From Stackebrandtia albiflava (GTDB lineage Bacteria; Actinomycetota; Actinomycetes; Mycobacteriales; Micromonosporaceae), in assembly GCF_007994225.1 (NCBI RefSeq), contig NZ_VLLL01000007.1, positions 251,191 to 315,190 on the forward strand: 64,000 nt of DNA, in the 5' to 3' direction. Made by a program: the position numbers and the translations under genes. This document shows positions 42,564-50,040 of the stretch, piece after piece. Each line of letters starts with the position of its first letter. Position 1 is the stretch's first letter. The notes below the pieces were generated by a model. The model made no database searches and was not told the DNA's origin. It saw only the letters and a list, made by a program, of their open reading frames with translations.

Positions 42564-43663
42564 CGGTCGACCCATTCGCCGGCGCGCATGACGGCCTGCA
42601 ACCGGAGGTCTTCGGAGTAGACGAGCAGGTCGGCGCGCATTCCGGGGCTGATCTGGCCCACGTCGTCGAGTCCGAGGAGTTCGGCGGGGGTGCCGGAGGC
42701 CATCTGTGACGCCGCGGGTACCTCCAGCCCGGCGAGGGTGACGGCGTTGCGGAATCCGTCGTCCATGGTGATGGTGGAGCCGGCGATGGAACCGTTGGTG
42801 AGACGGGCGGCGCCGTCGCTGACCTGGACGGTGAGTCCGCCGAGTTCGTACTCGCCTTCGGGCATGCCGGTGGCGGACATGGCGTCGGTGACGAGGACGG
42901 CCCAGGGCGCGCAGGACGCGTGCAGGGCGAACGCGAGGGTTCCCATGTGGAGGTGCACGGGGTCGGCTATGAACTCGCACACCACGCGAGGGTCGTCGAT
43001 GAGTGCGGGGATCGGGCCGGGGTCGCGGTGGTTGAACGGCCGCATCCCGTTGAAGACGTGGGTGGCGGCGCTGGCTCCGGCGGCGATCGCGTCCATGGTG
43101 GTCTCGTAGCTGGCGTCGGTGTGGCCGATCGCGGCGATGACGCCCTGCACCGACAGGTATTCGATGGCCTCCAGGGCTCCGGCGCGTTCCGGGGCGATGG
43201 TCATCATCTTGACCGTCCCGGCTCCGGCTTCGATGAGCTGGTCGAGTTCCTTTATGTCGGGGTCGCGCAGGGCGGCGGGGTTCTGGGCGCCGCACCGGCT
43301 CTCCGCCAGGTACGGGCCCTCGAAGTGGATGCCGGCGATGACGCCCTCCTCGACGAGCGGCCGGAACGCCTTCGTGGCCGACAGCATGAGGTCGAACGGT
43401 GACGACACCAGTGACGCGAGGGTCGTGGTGGTGCCGTGGCGGAGGTGGAACGCGGCGGCCTTGCGGGCCTGGTCGGCGTCGCCGACGGTGTAGGAGGCGC
43501 CGTCGCCGCCGTGGCAGTGGACGTCGACGAATCCCGGCAGGATCCAGCCGTCCGGTTCGCCGGTGGCCTCGGTGATGGCGCCGATGCGGTCGCCGTGGAT
43601 CTCGACGGTTCCGTTGACGACCAGGTCCGGTGTGACGACCCTGGCGTTCTTCGGCATCTGCAT
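42560..43663 (-). CDS. nagA: N-acetylhexosamine-6-phosphate deacetylase
   Basis: The 367-residue amidohydrolase has metal-binding motifs VHCHGGDG, HFEGPY (metal Glu), GHTDA, HVFNGM and VTDAMSATG with the catalytic Asp. It removes acetate from N-acetylglucosamine- or N-acetylgalactosamine-6-phosphate. ATG 43663 follows AAAGGG. It lies between the ROK kinase and pfkB genes. Confidence 0.92.
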   Translation of the reverse strand: MQMPKNARVVTPDLVVNGTVEIHGDRIGAITEATGEPDGWILPGFVDVHCHGGDGASYTVGDADQARKAAAFHLRHGTTTTLASLVSSPFDLMLSATKAFRPLVEEGVIAGIHFEGPYLAESRCGAQNPAALRDPDIKELDQLIEAGAGTVKMMTIAPERAGALEAIEYLSVQGVIAAIGHTDASYETTMDAIAAGASAATHVFNGMRPFNHRDPGPIPALIDDPRVVCEFIADPVHLHMGTLAFALHASCAPWAVLVTDAMSATGMPEGEYELGGLTVQVSDGAARLTNGSIAGSTITMDDGFRNAVTLAGLEVPAASQMASGTPAELLGLDDVGQISPGMRADLLVYSEDLRLQAVMRAGEWVDR

Positions 43664-43712
43664 GTCCGACCCTTTCGAGTGAGTCCCGTGTGACGGCTCG
43701 TCGGCGGTGACG

Positions 43713-44630
43713 TCAGTCGTCGCCCTGTGACAGCCGTTCCAGCCCGAGTAGTGCGGCGCCGATGCATCCGGCCTCGTCGCCGAGTTCGGCCCGCACCAGC
43801 CTAGGCACGGTGTGGAAGGTGGCGCGTGCCGCCACCGCGGCCGACAGGGGTTCCAGTAGGAGGTCGCCGGCTTCGGCGAGTCCGCCGCCGAGTACGACGG
43901 TGTCGGGGTCGAGTGTGGCGATTCCGACGAGGAGGCCGTCGGCGAGGACTTCCACGGTCTCCTGCCAGACGCGGGCGGCGACCGGGTCGGTGGGGACGGC
44001 GGCGATGATCCGCGCGGCGGGCAGCGGGTTCCCGGTGGCCTCCCGGTAGCGGCGTTCGAAGGACACGGCGGAGGCCATGGCCTCGACGCAGCCGCGTTGG
44101 CCGCAGCCGCAGACGGGGCCGTCGGGCCGGACCACGACGTGCCCGAGTTCACAGGCGGCGCCGTGGGCTCCGGTGAGTGGGGTCCCGGCGATGATGTGGG
44201 CTCCGGCGATGCCGGTGCCGATGGCGACGAACAGGAGTTGGTCGCTGCCTCGTCCGCCGCCGAGCCTGGCCTCGGCGAGTCCGCCGGCGCGTACGTCGTG
44301 GCCGAGACCGGTGGGGAGGCCGAGCCGGGTCTCCATGAGGTCGCGGAACGGTACGTCCCGCCAGCCGAGGTTGGCGGCGTAGACGGCGACGCCGCGGGCG
44401 GCGTCGATGACGCCGGGGACGGCGAGTCCGACGGCGCGGGGCCGGTGGCCGGGGGTGGCGGCGAGTTCGGCGGCGGTGTCGAGGATGGTGTCGATGACGG
44501 CCTGTGGCCCGCGTTCCCGTCCGGTGGGGGCGCGGTGGCTGTGGAGGACGGTGCCGCCCATGCCGACGAGTGCGCACTTCATCGACGTGCCGCCGACGTC
44601 GAGCGCGATGACGGTGTCCTGTCCGGTCAC
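43713..44630 (-). CDS. ROK-family sugar kinase
   Basis: The 305-residue protein has the phosphate loop DVGGTSMKCALV, catalytic GHDV-type Asp block, and the ROK zinc signature C-G-C-G-x2-G-C-x-E (VCGCGQRGCVEA). GTG 44630 overlaps the SIS gene by 4 bp. In a pathway without a phosphotransferase system it would phosphorylate the free N-acetylhexosamine, as AgaK does in non-PTS bacteria. Confidence 0.88.
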   Translation of the reverse strand: MTGQDTVIALDVGGTSMKCALVGMGGTVLHSHRAPTGRERGPQAVIDTILDTAAELAATPGHRPRAVGLAVPGVIDAARGVAVYAANLGWRDVPFRDLMETRLGLPTGLGHDVRAGGLAEARLGGGRGSDQLLFVAIGTGIAGAHIIAGTPLTGAHGAACELGHVVVRPDGPVCGCGQRGCVEAMASAVSFERRYREATGNPLPAARIIAAVPTDPVAARVWQETVEVLADGLLVGIATLDPDTVVLGGGLAEAGDLLLEPLSAAVAARATFHTVPRLVRAELGDEAGCIGAALLGLERLSQGDD

Positions 44631-45499
44631 GGCAGGATCACCGATCGGGTCAGGTGGCGGGGGCTGTCGGGGTCGAGGCCGCGGTGTTCGGCCATGGCGA
44701 CGGCGAGGCGTTGCGCCCGGACGAGTTCGGCCATCGGGTCGAGGTCGCCGGTGATGAAGCGGCCGCCGGTCGCGGTGACCTGGGCTTCGAGTCCTTCGGG
44801 TGCGGGCCCGAACATCCAGGCGGCGCGGTCGGGACCGGTGATGCTGATGGGGCCGTGCCGGTATTCCATGGCGGGGTAGGACTCGGTCCAGAAGGTGGCG
44901 GCTTCGCGCATCTTGAGGCCGGCCTCGTGGGCGAGGCCCACGGTCCAGCCGTCGCCGAGGAAGGTGACCTGTTCGAGGGTGTCGAGGTTCAGCGGCGGTT
45001 CGGCGTCGACGGCGGTCTCGGCGTCCTTGATCGCGGCGGTGAGGTCTTCGCCGAGGTGCGCGCGCAGTAGCGCGAGTGCGGAGGTGGCGTACCGGGTCTG
45101 GACGACGGACTTCTCGTCGGCGAACGGCATCTCGATGCCGTGGGTGGCGAGGCGGGTGGCGGGGGTGCCGGGTTCTCCGACGATCGCGACGGTCGTGGTG
45201 TCGAGGTGCTCCAGGAGTTCGCACACCTCGGAGGTGGTGCCGGAGCGGGTGATGGCGATGACACGGTCGTAGCGGCGGCCGGCGGGCATCTGGGAGGCGG
45301 CGAAGGCGTCGGTCTCCCCCTGCCCGGCGGCCTCGCGCAGGGCGGCGTAGGACTGGGCCATGAACCAGGATGTGCCGCACCCGACGACCGCGACGCGTTC
45401 CCCGGGGGCGGGGAGGGCGTCGGCGTGGTGTCCGGCGAGGTCAGCGGCTTGCGCCCAGGTGCGGGGCTGGCTTGCGATCTCTTCGGCGACGAATGTCAT
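44627..45499 (-). CDS. SIS-domain hexosamine-phosphate isomerase/deaminase (AgaS/NagB-II-like)
   Basis: The 290-residue protein has two SIS domains (VGCGTSWFMAQSY, TRSGTTSE, FLGDGW, and the MEYRHGP block of GlmS-like enzymes). It lacks the glutaminase half of GlmS, so it should deaminate or isomerise rather than synthesise. ATG 45499 follows GGGAGAG. First gene of the sugar operon, divergent from the DeoR regulator. Confidence 0.85.
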   Translation of the reverse strand: MTFVAEEIASQPRTWAQAADLAGHHADALPAPGERVAVVGCGTSWFMAQSYAALREAAGQGETDAFAASQMPAGRRYDRVIAITRSGTTSEVCELLEHLDTTTVAIVGEPGTPATRLATHGIEMPFADEKSVVQTRYATSALALLRAHLGEDLTAAIKDAETAVDAEPPLNLDTLEQVTFLGDGWTVGLAHEAGLKMREAATFWTESYPAMEYRHGPISITGPDRAAWMFGPAPEGLEAQVTATGGRFITGDLDPMAELVRAQRLAVAMAEHRGLDPDSPRHLTRSVILP

Positions 45500-45548
45500 G
45501 GCTCTCCCAACGATGGCGTGGCGCTGACGCGTCGTCGGCGGCCGCGCT

Positions 45549-45602
45549 GTTTCGCGCAGGCCCACCGGCGAGGCGGCGGGGTTTCGCGCATTATTGTGCA
45601 CA
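45549..45602. promoter_or_regulatory. candidate DeoR operators
   Basis: GTTTCGCGCA occurs twice (45549-45558 and 45581-45590), 32 bp apart, about three helical turns, which suits looping or tetramer binding. TGTGCACA (45595-45602) follows as a palindrome. All lie between the divergent SIS and DeoR genes. Confidence 0.5.
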
Positions 45603-45649
45603 CATGAACGTCACCTGGTGTCTTCCGGGTGTGGTCTTCAGGAGGAACG

Positions 45650-46435
45650 ATGGACCGTTACGCCCGGTGGAACACGCTGCTCGAGATCTTGGCCTCAGCC
45701 GGACGTATCACCGTGGAGGAGGCCGCCGAGCAACTGCACGTCTCGCAGGCGACGATCCGCCGGGACTTCGACCAGTTGTCGCAGCAGCAGATGATCACCC
45801 GGACCCGGGGCGGCGCGGTCGCCGGTGGCGTCTCCTACGACCTTCCGCTGCGGTACAAGACCGCGAAGCGGGTCGAGGAGAAGCACCGGATCGGCGCGGC
45901 GGCAGCGGGACTGGTGGCGTCGGGGATGGTCGTGGGTCTCAACGGCGGGACCACCATCACCGAGGTGGCGCGGGCCCTGGCGATGCGGACCGACCTGGTG
46001 GCGACGTCGGGGACGACTCCGTTGACGATCGTGACGAACGCGTTGAACATCGCCAACGAGATGATCGTGCGGCCGCACATCAAGGTCGTGGTGGTGGGGG
46101 GTGTGGTGCGGCCGCAGTCGTATGAGCTGATCGGGCCGTTGGCCGCGCCGATCCTGCGGGAGATCACGCTGGACATGGTGTTCCTGGGCGTGGACGCGGT
46201 GGACGTGAAGTTGGGTGCGACCGCGCACCACGAGGGTGAGGCCGCGATCAACCAGTTGATGGCGGCGCGTGCCCGCAAGGTCGTCATCATCGCGGACGGT
46301 TCGAAACTGGGCGGGCACGCGTTCGCGCGGATCTGCCCGATCGAGCGGGTGCACACGTTGATCACGGACACGACGGTGTCGGCGGACAAGGCGGCCGAGT
46401 TCACCGCCGCGGGGATCAAGGTGTTGCGGGTCTGA
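45650..46435 (+). CDS. DeoR/GlpR-family repressor
   Basis: The 261-residue protein has a DeoR helix-turn-helix (ITVEEAAEQLHVSQATIRRD, residues 20-39) and a C-terminal sugar-phosphate sensor domain (GLNGGTTITEVARAL, IADGSKLG). A GGAGG site precedes the ATG. It should repress the divergent amino-sugar operon and respond to a phosphorylated intermediate. A perfect hairpin terminator follows. Confidence 0.93.
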   Translation: MDRYARWNTLLEILASAGRITVEEAAEQLHVSQATIRRDFDQLSQQQMITRTRGGAVAGGVSYDLPLRYKTAKRVEEKHRIGAAAAGLVASGMVVGLNGGTTITEVARALAMRTDLVATSGTTPLTIVTNALNIANEMIVRPHIKVVVVGGVVRPQSYELIGPLAAPILREITLDMVFLGVDAVDVKLGATAHHEGEAAINQLMAARARKVVIIADGSKLGGHAFARICPIERVHTLITDTTVSADKAAEFTAAGIKVLRV

Positions 46436-46436
46436 C

Positions 46437-46466
46437 CGGCCGCACCGGGAGGCGCCGGTGCGGCCG
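46437..46466 (+). terminator. hairpin terminator of the DeoR gene
   Basis: CGGCCGCACCGG (46437-46448) pairs perfectly with CCGGTGCGGCCG (46455-46466), loop of 6 nt, 1 bp past the stop; TTCCC follows. Confidence 0.85.
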
Positions 46467-46480
46467 TTCCCGGCCGGTGG

Positions 46481-46585
46481 TTTTCCACAACCGTCCGTTC
46501 GTCCACAGGCCGCCGCGTGACGGCTGGACCGGTGACCGGGACGGGCCTAGGCTCGACGCCATGGGGAGGAGGAGTGGCGGCCCCC
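46481..46585 (+). promoter_or_regulatory. dispersed DnaA-box/promoter element, copy D
   Basis: TTTTCCACA (46481-46489), TCGTCCACA (46499-46507), TGGACC (46525-46530), 17-bp spacer, TAGGCT (46548-46553), ATGGGGAGGAGG from 46561. It lies between two convergent genes: the DeoR gene is terminated just before it, and the SDR gene ends at 46637. The predicted leaderless frame is 39 residues (stop at 46680). Confidence 0.72.
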
Positions 46586-46636
46586 GAGACGGGTCGGCCG
46601 CACCTCACACCGCCGGATCTCACCGCGGCCGCGTCG

Positions 46637-47446
46637 TCACCAGGGGAGTCTGCGGTCCCCGTAGTGCGGGTCGTCGGTGAAGAAGCCGCCGGTGGGGCCG
46701 TCCGGTCCGGTCAGTGCGAGTTCGACGGCGATGGCGGCGCCTTCGGCCGGGGTGCGTTTCCGTGGCGTGGCGCCGTCCCAGGTGTCGGGGTCGGGTGTGA
46801 ACTCAGTGTCTCGTGACGCGGCGTCGAGGGGCCGGGGCCGTCCCAGGTCGGTGTCGGTGTATCCGGGCGATACGGCGTTCACCTTGACCGGCGTGTCCCA
46901 GAACTCCTTGGCGTAGGAGACCGTCAACGCGTTCAATGCCGTCTTCGACGACCCGTACGCCCCGAGCTGGAGTGGCCACAGGTGGCTCCGCGGGTCGAAC
47001 ATGACGCCGAGCGAACCGACCTCGCTGGACACGTTGACGATTCGGGCGGCGTCGGCGGCGCGCAGCAGCGGAGCGCAGGCGTTGGTGACCGACACGACCC
47101 CGAACACGTTGGTCTCGTAGACGGTGCGCAGTGTCTCGACGGTCATCTCGGTGCTGGCCCATGTCCCGTCGGCGAGGGCGATTCCGGCGTTGTTGACCAG
47201 GATGTCGAGTCTGCCGTGCCGGTCGCGGACGAGCGCGGCCGCCGCTGCGACCGTGGCGGGGTCGGTGACGTCCAGGTGCAGGGCGTCCGCCGTGACGCCT
47301 TCGGCGCGCAGTGCCGCCGCCGCGGCATCGCCGTCCGCTTTGGAACGACATCCCAGCAGCACGTGGACGCCGTGTCCGCCGAGGCCGCGTGCGATGTGGA
47401 ATCCGATTCCCCGGTTGGCGCCGGTGATGAGAGCGATCTTCGTCAT
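46637..47446 (-). CDS. short-chain dehydrogenase/reductase
   Basis: The 269-residue oxidoreductase has the NAD(P) motif TGANRGIG, NNAG, catalytic S-x-Y-x3-K around YGSSKTAL (Tyr and Lys) and VNAVSPGYTDTDL. The size and order fit carbonyl-reductase-type SDRs. It is divergent from the XRE regulator at 47547, which may control it. Substrate unknown. Confidence 0.9.
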   Translation of the reverse strand: MTKIALITGANRGIGFHIARGLGGHGVHVLLGCRSKADGDAAAAALRAEGVTADALHLDVTDPATVAAAAALVRDRHGRLDILVNNAGIALADGTWASTEMTVETLRTVYETNVFGVVSVTNACAPLLRAADAARIVNVSSEVGSLGVMFDPRSHLWPLQLGAYGSSKTALNALTVSYAKEFWDTPVKVNAVSPGYTDTDLGRPRPLDAASRDTEFTPDPDTWDGATPRKRTPAEGAAIAVELALTGPDGPTGGFFTDDPHYGDRRLPW

Positions 47447-47546
47447 GGGTCGATCCTGCGGCGGTGGAACGGGTTCGGGCAGAGTCGGCCGATCCTGGTA
47501 TCGGCGGTCCCTGTTCGGCGGGGCGGGCCTGCGGCATGCTGGCGGA

Positions 47547-48647
47547 GTGGACCGTGCCGAACTCGCCGCATTCCTGAAGTCCCGCCGCGCCCGGCTGGTA
47601 CCGGCCCGGGTGGGCCTGCCCGACGGTGTCCGGCGCCGCACGCCCGGCCTGCGTCGCCAGGAGGTGGCGCAGTTGGCGGGCATGTCGGTCGACTACTACA
47701 CGCGGCTCGAACAGGCCCGCGGTCCTCGGCCGTCCCGGCAGGTGTTGAACGCGTTGGCGCGGGCGTTGATGCTGAACCAGGACGAACGGTCGCACCTGTT
47801 CCACCTGACCGGTGAGACGCCTCGGCCGCGCGCCGCCGTGAACCGTGACGTCCCCGCCGGTGTCGTGGACCTGCTGGCGGCGATGGTGGACGTTCCGGCG
47901 TACGTCGTGGACGCGAAATACGACGTGCTGCGGATGAACGCGGCGGCGCGGGCGTTGACGGCGGGGGCGCCGGCGGGTTGCTGCGGCCCGGCGAACGTGC
48001 TGCGGGTGATGTTCGGTGACGGCGCGGCGGAGCGGTTGGCGGATCCGGAGCAGCGCCGGTTCGCGCGGTCCTGTGTGGCGGATCTGCGGGCGGCGTGGGC
48101 CCGGTACCCCGACGACCCGGGGGTGCGGGGGTTGGTGGCGGACCTGTCGGCGTCGAGCCCGCAGTTCCGGGAGATCTGGGCCGGGCACGAGGTGGAGACG
48201 CGGCGCGGCACGGTGAAACGGGTCGTGCACCCGGTGGTGGGGGCGTTGGAGTTCACGTGCCAGGTGTTGCAGGTCCCCGACCGCGACCAGCGGATCATCA
48301 CGTACGTCGCGGCGCCGGGTTCGGTGACGGCGGCCCGGTTCCGGCGGCTGCGGGAGGAGGCCGGGAGTGCGTCAGCCGGCGAGTCCGGCGTGCCAGGCGA
48401 CGATGGCGGCCTGTACCCGGTTGGCGGCGCCGAGCCGGGACAGGATCGCGCTGACGTGGGCTTTCACGGTCCCCTCGGAGATGTACAGGCGGGCGGCGAT
48501 GTCGGCGTTGGACAGGCCGTCCCCGACCAGGGCCAGTACCTGGCGTTCCCGGTCGCTGAGGGCGGCCAACCGTTCGGTCGCCGCCTGGCGGCGGGCGAGT
48601 CCGTCGCCGGCGACGCGCGCGATGACGCGTTGCGCGATCCGGGGTGA
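47547..48647 (+). CDS. XRE regulator with MmyB-like ligand domain, run-on 3' end
   Basis: From GTG 47547 the product has a helix-turn-helix (LRRQEVAQLAGMSVDYYTRL, about 32-51) and an MmyB-type ligand domain (about 100-270; RVVHPVVGALEF, TYVAAPGS). Family members end near residue 275-290, which here would be about 48370. No stop occurs in this frame until 48647, so the formal frame adds about 90 residues antisense to the response-regulator gene. Either the stop was lost or a small indel is present. Confidence 0.75.
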   Translation: MDRAELAAFLKSRRARLVPARVGLPDGVRRRTPGLRRQEVAQLAGMSVDYYTRLEQARGPRPSRQVLNALARALMLNQDERSHLFHLTGETPRPRAAVNRDVPAGVVDLLAAMVDVPAYVVDAKYDVLRMNAAARALTAGAPAGCCGPANVLRVMFGDGAAERLADPEQRRFARSCVADLRAAWARYPDDPGVRGLVADLSASSPQFREIWAGHEVETRRGTVKRVVHPVVGALEFTCQVLQVPDRDQRIITYVAAPGSVTAARFRRLREEAGSASAGESGVPGDDGGLYPVGGAEPGQDRADVGFHGPLGDVQAGGDVGVGQAVPDQGQYLAFPVAEGGQPFGRRLAAGESVAGDARDDALRDPG

Positions 48648-49022
48648 CAGGTAGGCGGCGCCGTCGGCGACCGCCCTGACGCCGATGACGAGTTCCCGTG
48701 GGTCGGCGGCCTTCAACAGGAATCCTCTGGCGTCGCCGGCGAGTGCCCGGGCGACGAAGTCGTCCTCGTCGAAGGTGGTGAGCATGACGACGGCGACGTC
48801 GGGGGCGACGCGGCGCAGTTCGGTGAGGGCGGCGAGGCCGTCCATGTCGGGCATCCGGATGTCGAGGAGGGCGACGTCGGGCCGGTGGGCGCGGACCGCC
48901 TCGACGGCCTGCCTGCCGGTGGCGGCCTCCGCGACGACGGTGATGTCGGGGTCGGTGTCGAGGATCGTCTTCACACCCACCCTGACCATGGGTTCGTCGT
49001 CGGCGATGAGTACCCGGATCAC
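48372..49022 (-). CDS. NarL/LuxR-family response regulator
   Basis: The 216-residue protein has a receiver domain (ADDEPMVR, phosphoacceptor D in LLDIRMPD, LLKAAD) and a LuxR DNA-binding domain (LSDRERQVLALVGDGLSNAD). GTG 49022 overlaps the kinase by 4 bp. The AxxxxI/ISEGTVKAHVS helix is intact. Its 3' end is overlapped by the run-on frame of the convergent XRE gene. Confidence 0.93.
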   Translation of the reverse strand: MIRVLIADDEPMVRVGVKTILDTDPDITVVAEAATGRQAVEAVRAHRPDVALLDIRMPDMDGLAALTELRRVAPDVAVVMLTTFDEDDFVARALAGDARGFLLKAADPRELVIGVRAVADGAAYLSPRIAQRVIARVAGDGLARRQAATERLAALSDRERQVLALVGDGLSNADIAARLYISEGTVKAHVSAILSRLGAANRVQAAIVAWHAGLAG

Positions 49023-49978
49023 GCGGTCACCGCCGGGAGGGACGCGGCGACGGTGAAACCGTCGGGTGCGGGGCCGTAGCGGAGGGAGCCGCCGAGCAGG
49101 TGGACGCGTTCGGTGAGGCCGGCGAGGCCGGTCCCTCCGGAGGTGCGGGTGGCGGGGGCGTCGCCGGGCGTGTTGTGGACGGTCACCTCGGTCCGGTCGG
49201 CGTCGCGGGTGACGTCCACGATGATCCGGCTCCCGGGGGCGTGCCGGGCGGCGTTGGTGAGGGATTCCTGGACGATCCGGTGGACGGCCCGGGACGTGAG
49301 CTCACCTCCGGGCGGGTCGGAGCGGCGCAGTGTGACGTCCATTCCGGCGGCGGCGGCGCGTTCCACGAGCGCGGTGACGGTCTCGTCGGCGGGGGTGCGG
49401 GGTGTGGGGCCGTCCCGGAGGAGTCCGATGGTGCCGCGGAGCCGGTCGGTGGCGGTGACGGCGGCGGCCCGCAGCTCGGCCGCCGCGGTCCTGGCCGGTG
49501 GCGGCAGTTCGGGTGACAGTTCGAGCGCCCCGGCGCGCAACGCGATGAGGGCGAGTTCGTGGCCGAGTGAGTCGTGCATGTCGGCGGCGATGCGGTTGCG
49601 TTCTCTCAGCCGCGCCTGTTCGGCGATGAACCGCTGTTCGGTCTCCAGCCGGTCGATCTCGGCGCGGCCGGCTTCGACGAGTCTGGCCTGTTGGTGCCGG
49701 TACCGGCCCGCCAGCCACGGCAGCAGGGCGAACAGGGTGGCGCCGCCGGCTACGGCGGTGCCCTCCGACCAGTCCCAGACGGCGACGGCGGCGGCCACGG
49801 CGGCCGCTACGGCCCAGACGGCGAGGTGGAGGCGGGTGGGGAGCCGGCGGCCGTGCAGGTAGGCGGCGACGGCGATCCCGGCGTACAGCAGTTGCCGCCA
49901 CATCGGGAGGCCGTCGGTGTCGATGCCGTTGGCCAGCGCGGCGGCCGCGATGACCAGCAGAAGGAGACCGTTTCTCAC
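49019..49978 (-). CDS. HisKA_3 sensor histidine kinase
   Basis: The 319-residue kinase has four N-terminal hydrophobic helices (about 4-105) and a coiled linker. The dimerisation box is RIAADMHDSLGHELALI with the acceptor His, followed by HATPase motifs QESLTNAARHA and GTGLAGLTERV. GTG 49978 sits 7 nt after TACCCT (49991-49986), a leaderless promoter. It is shorter than most kinases of the class and lacks an extracellular loop. Confidence 0.9.
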   Translation of the reverse strand: MRNGLLLLVIAAAALANGIDTDGLPMWRQLLYAGIAVAAYLHGRRLPTRLHLAVWAVAAAVAAAVAVWDWSEGTAVAGGATLFALLPWLAGRYRHQQARLVEAGRAEIDRLETEQRFIAEQARLRERNRIAADMHDSLGHELALIALRAGALELSPELPPPARTAAAELRAAAVTATDRLRGTIGLLRDGPTPRTPADETVTALVERAAAAGMDVTLRRSDPPGGELTSRAVHRIVQESLTNAARHAPGSRIIVDVTRDADRTEVTVHNTPGDAPATRTSGGTGLAGLTERVHLLGGSLRYGPAPDGFTVAASLPAVTA

Positions 49979-50040
49979 CGGGACGAGGGTATTGCGTGGC
50001 CGGTGCCGCCGCCAGTTCGCGGCGGCACCGGAGACGGGGT

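Noticed and set aside
42560-44152. 530-residue extension of the deacetylase
   Set aside because: The added part overlaps the ROK kinase gene in another frame, and a good ribosome-binding site precedes ATG 43663.
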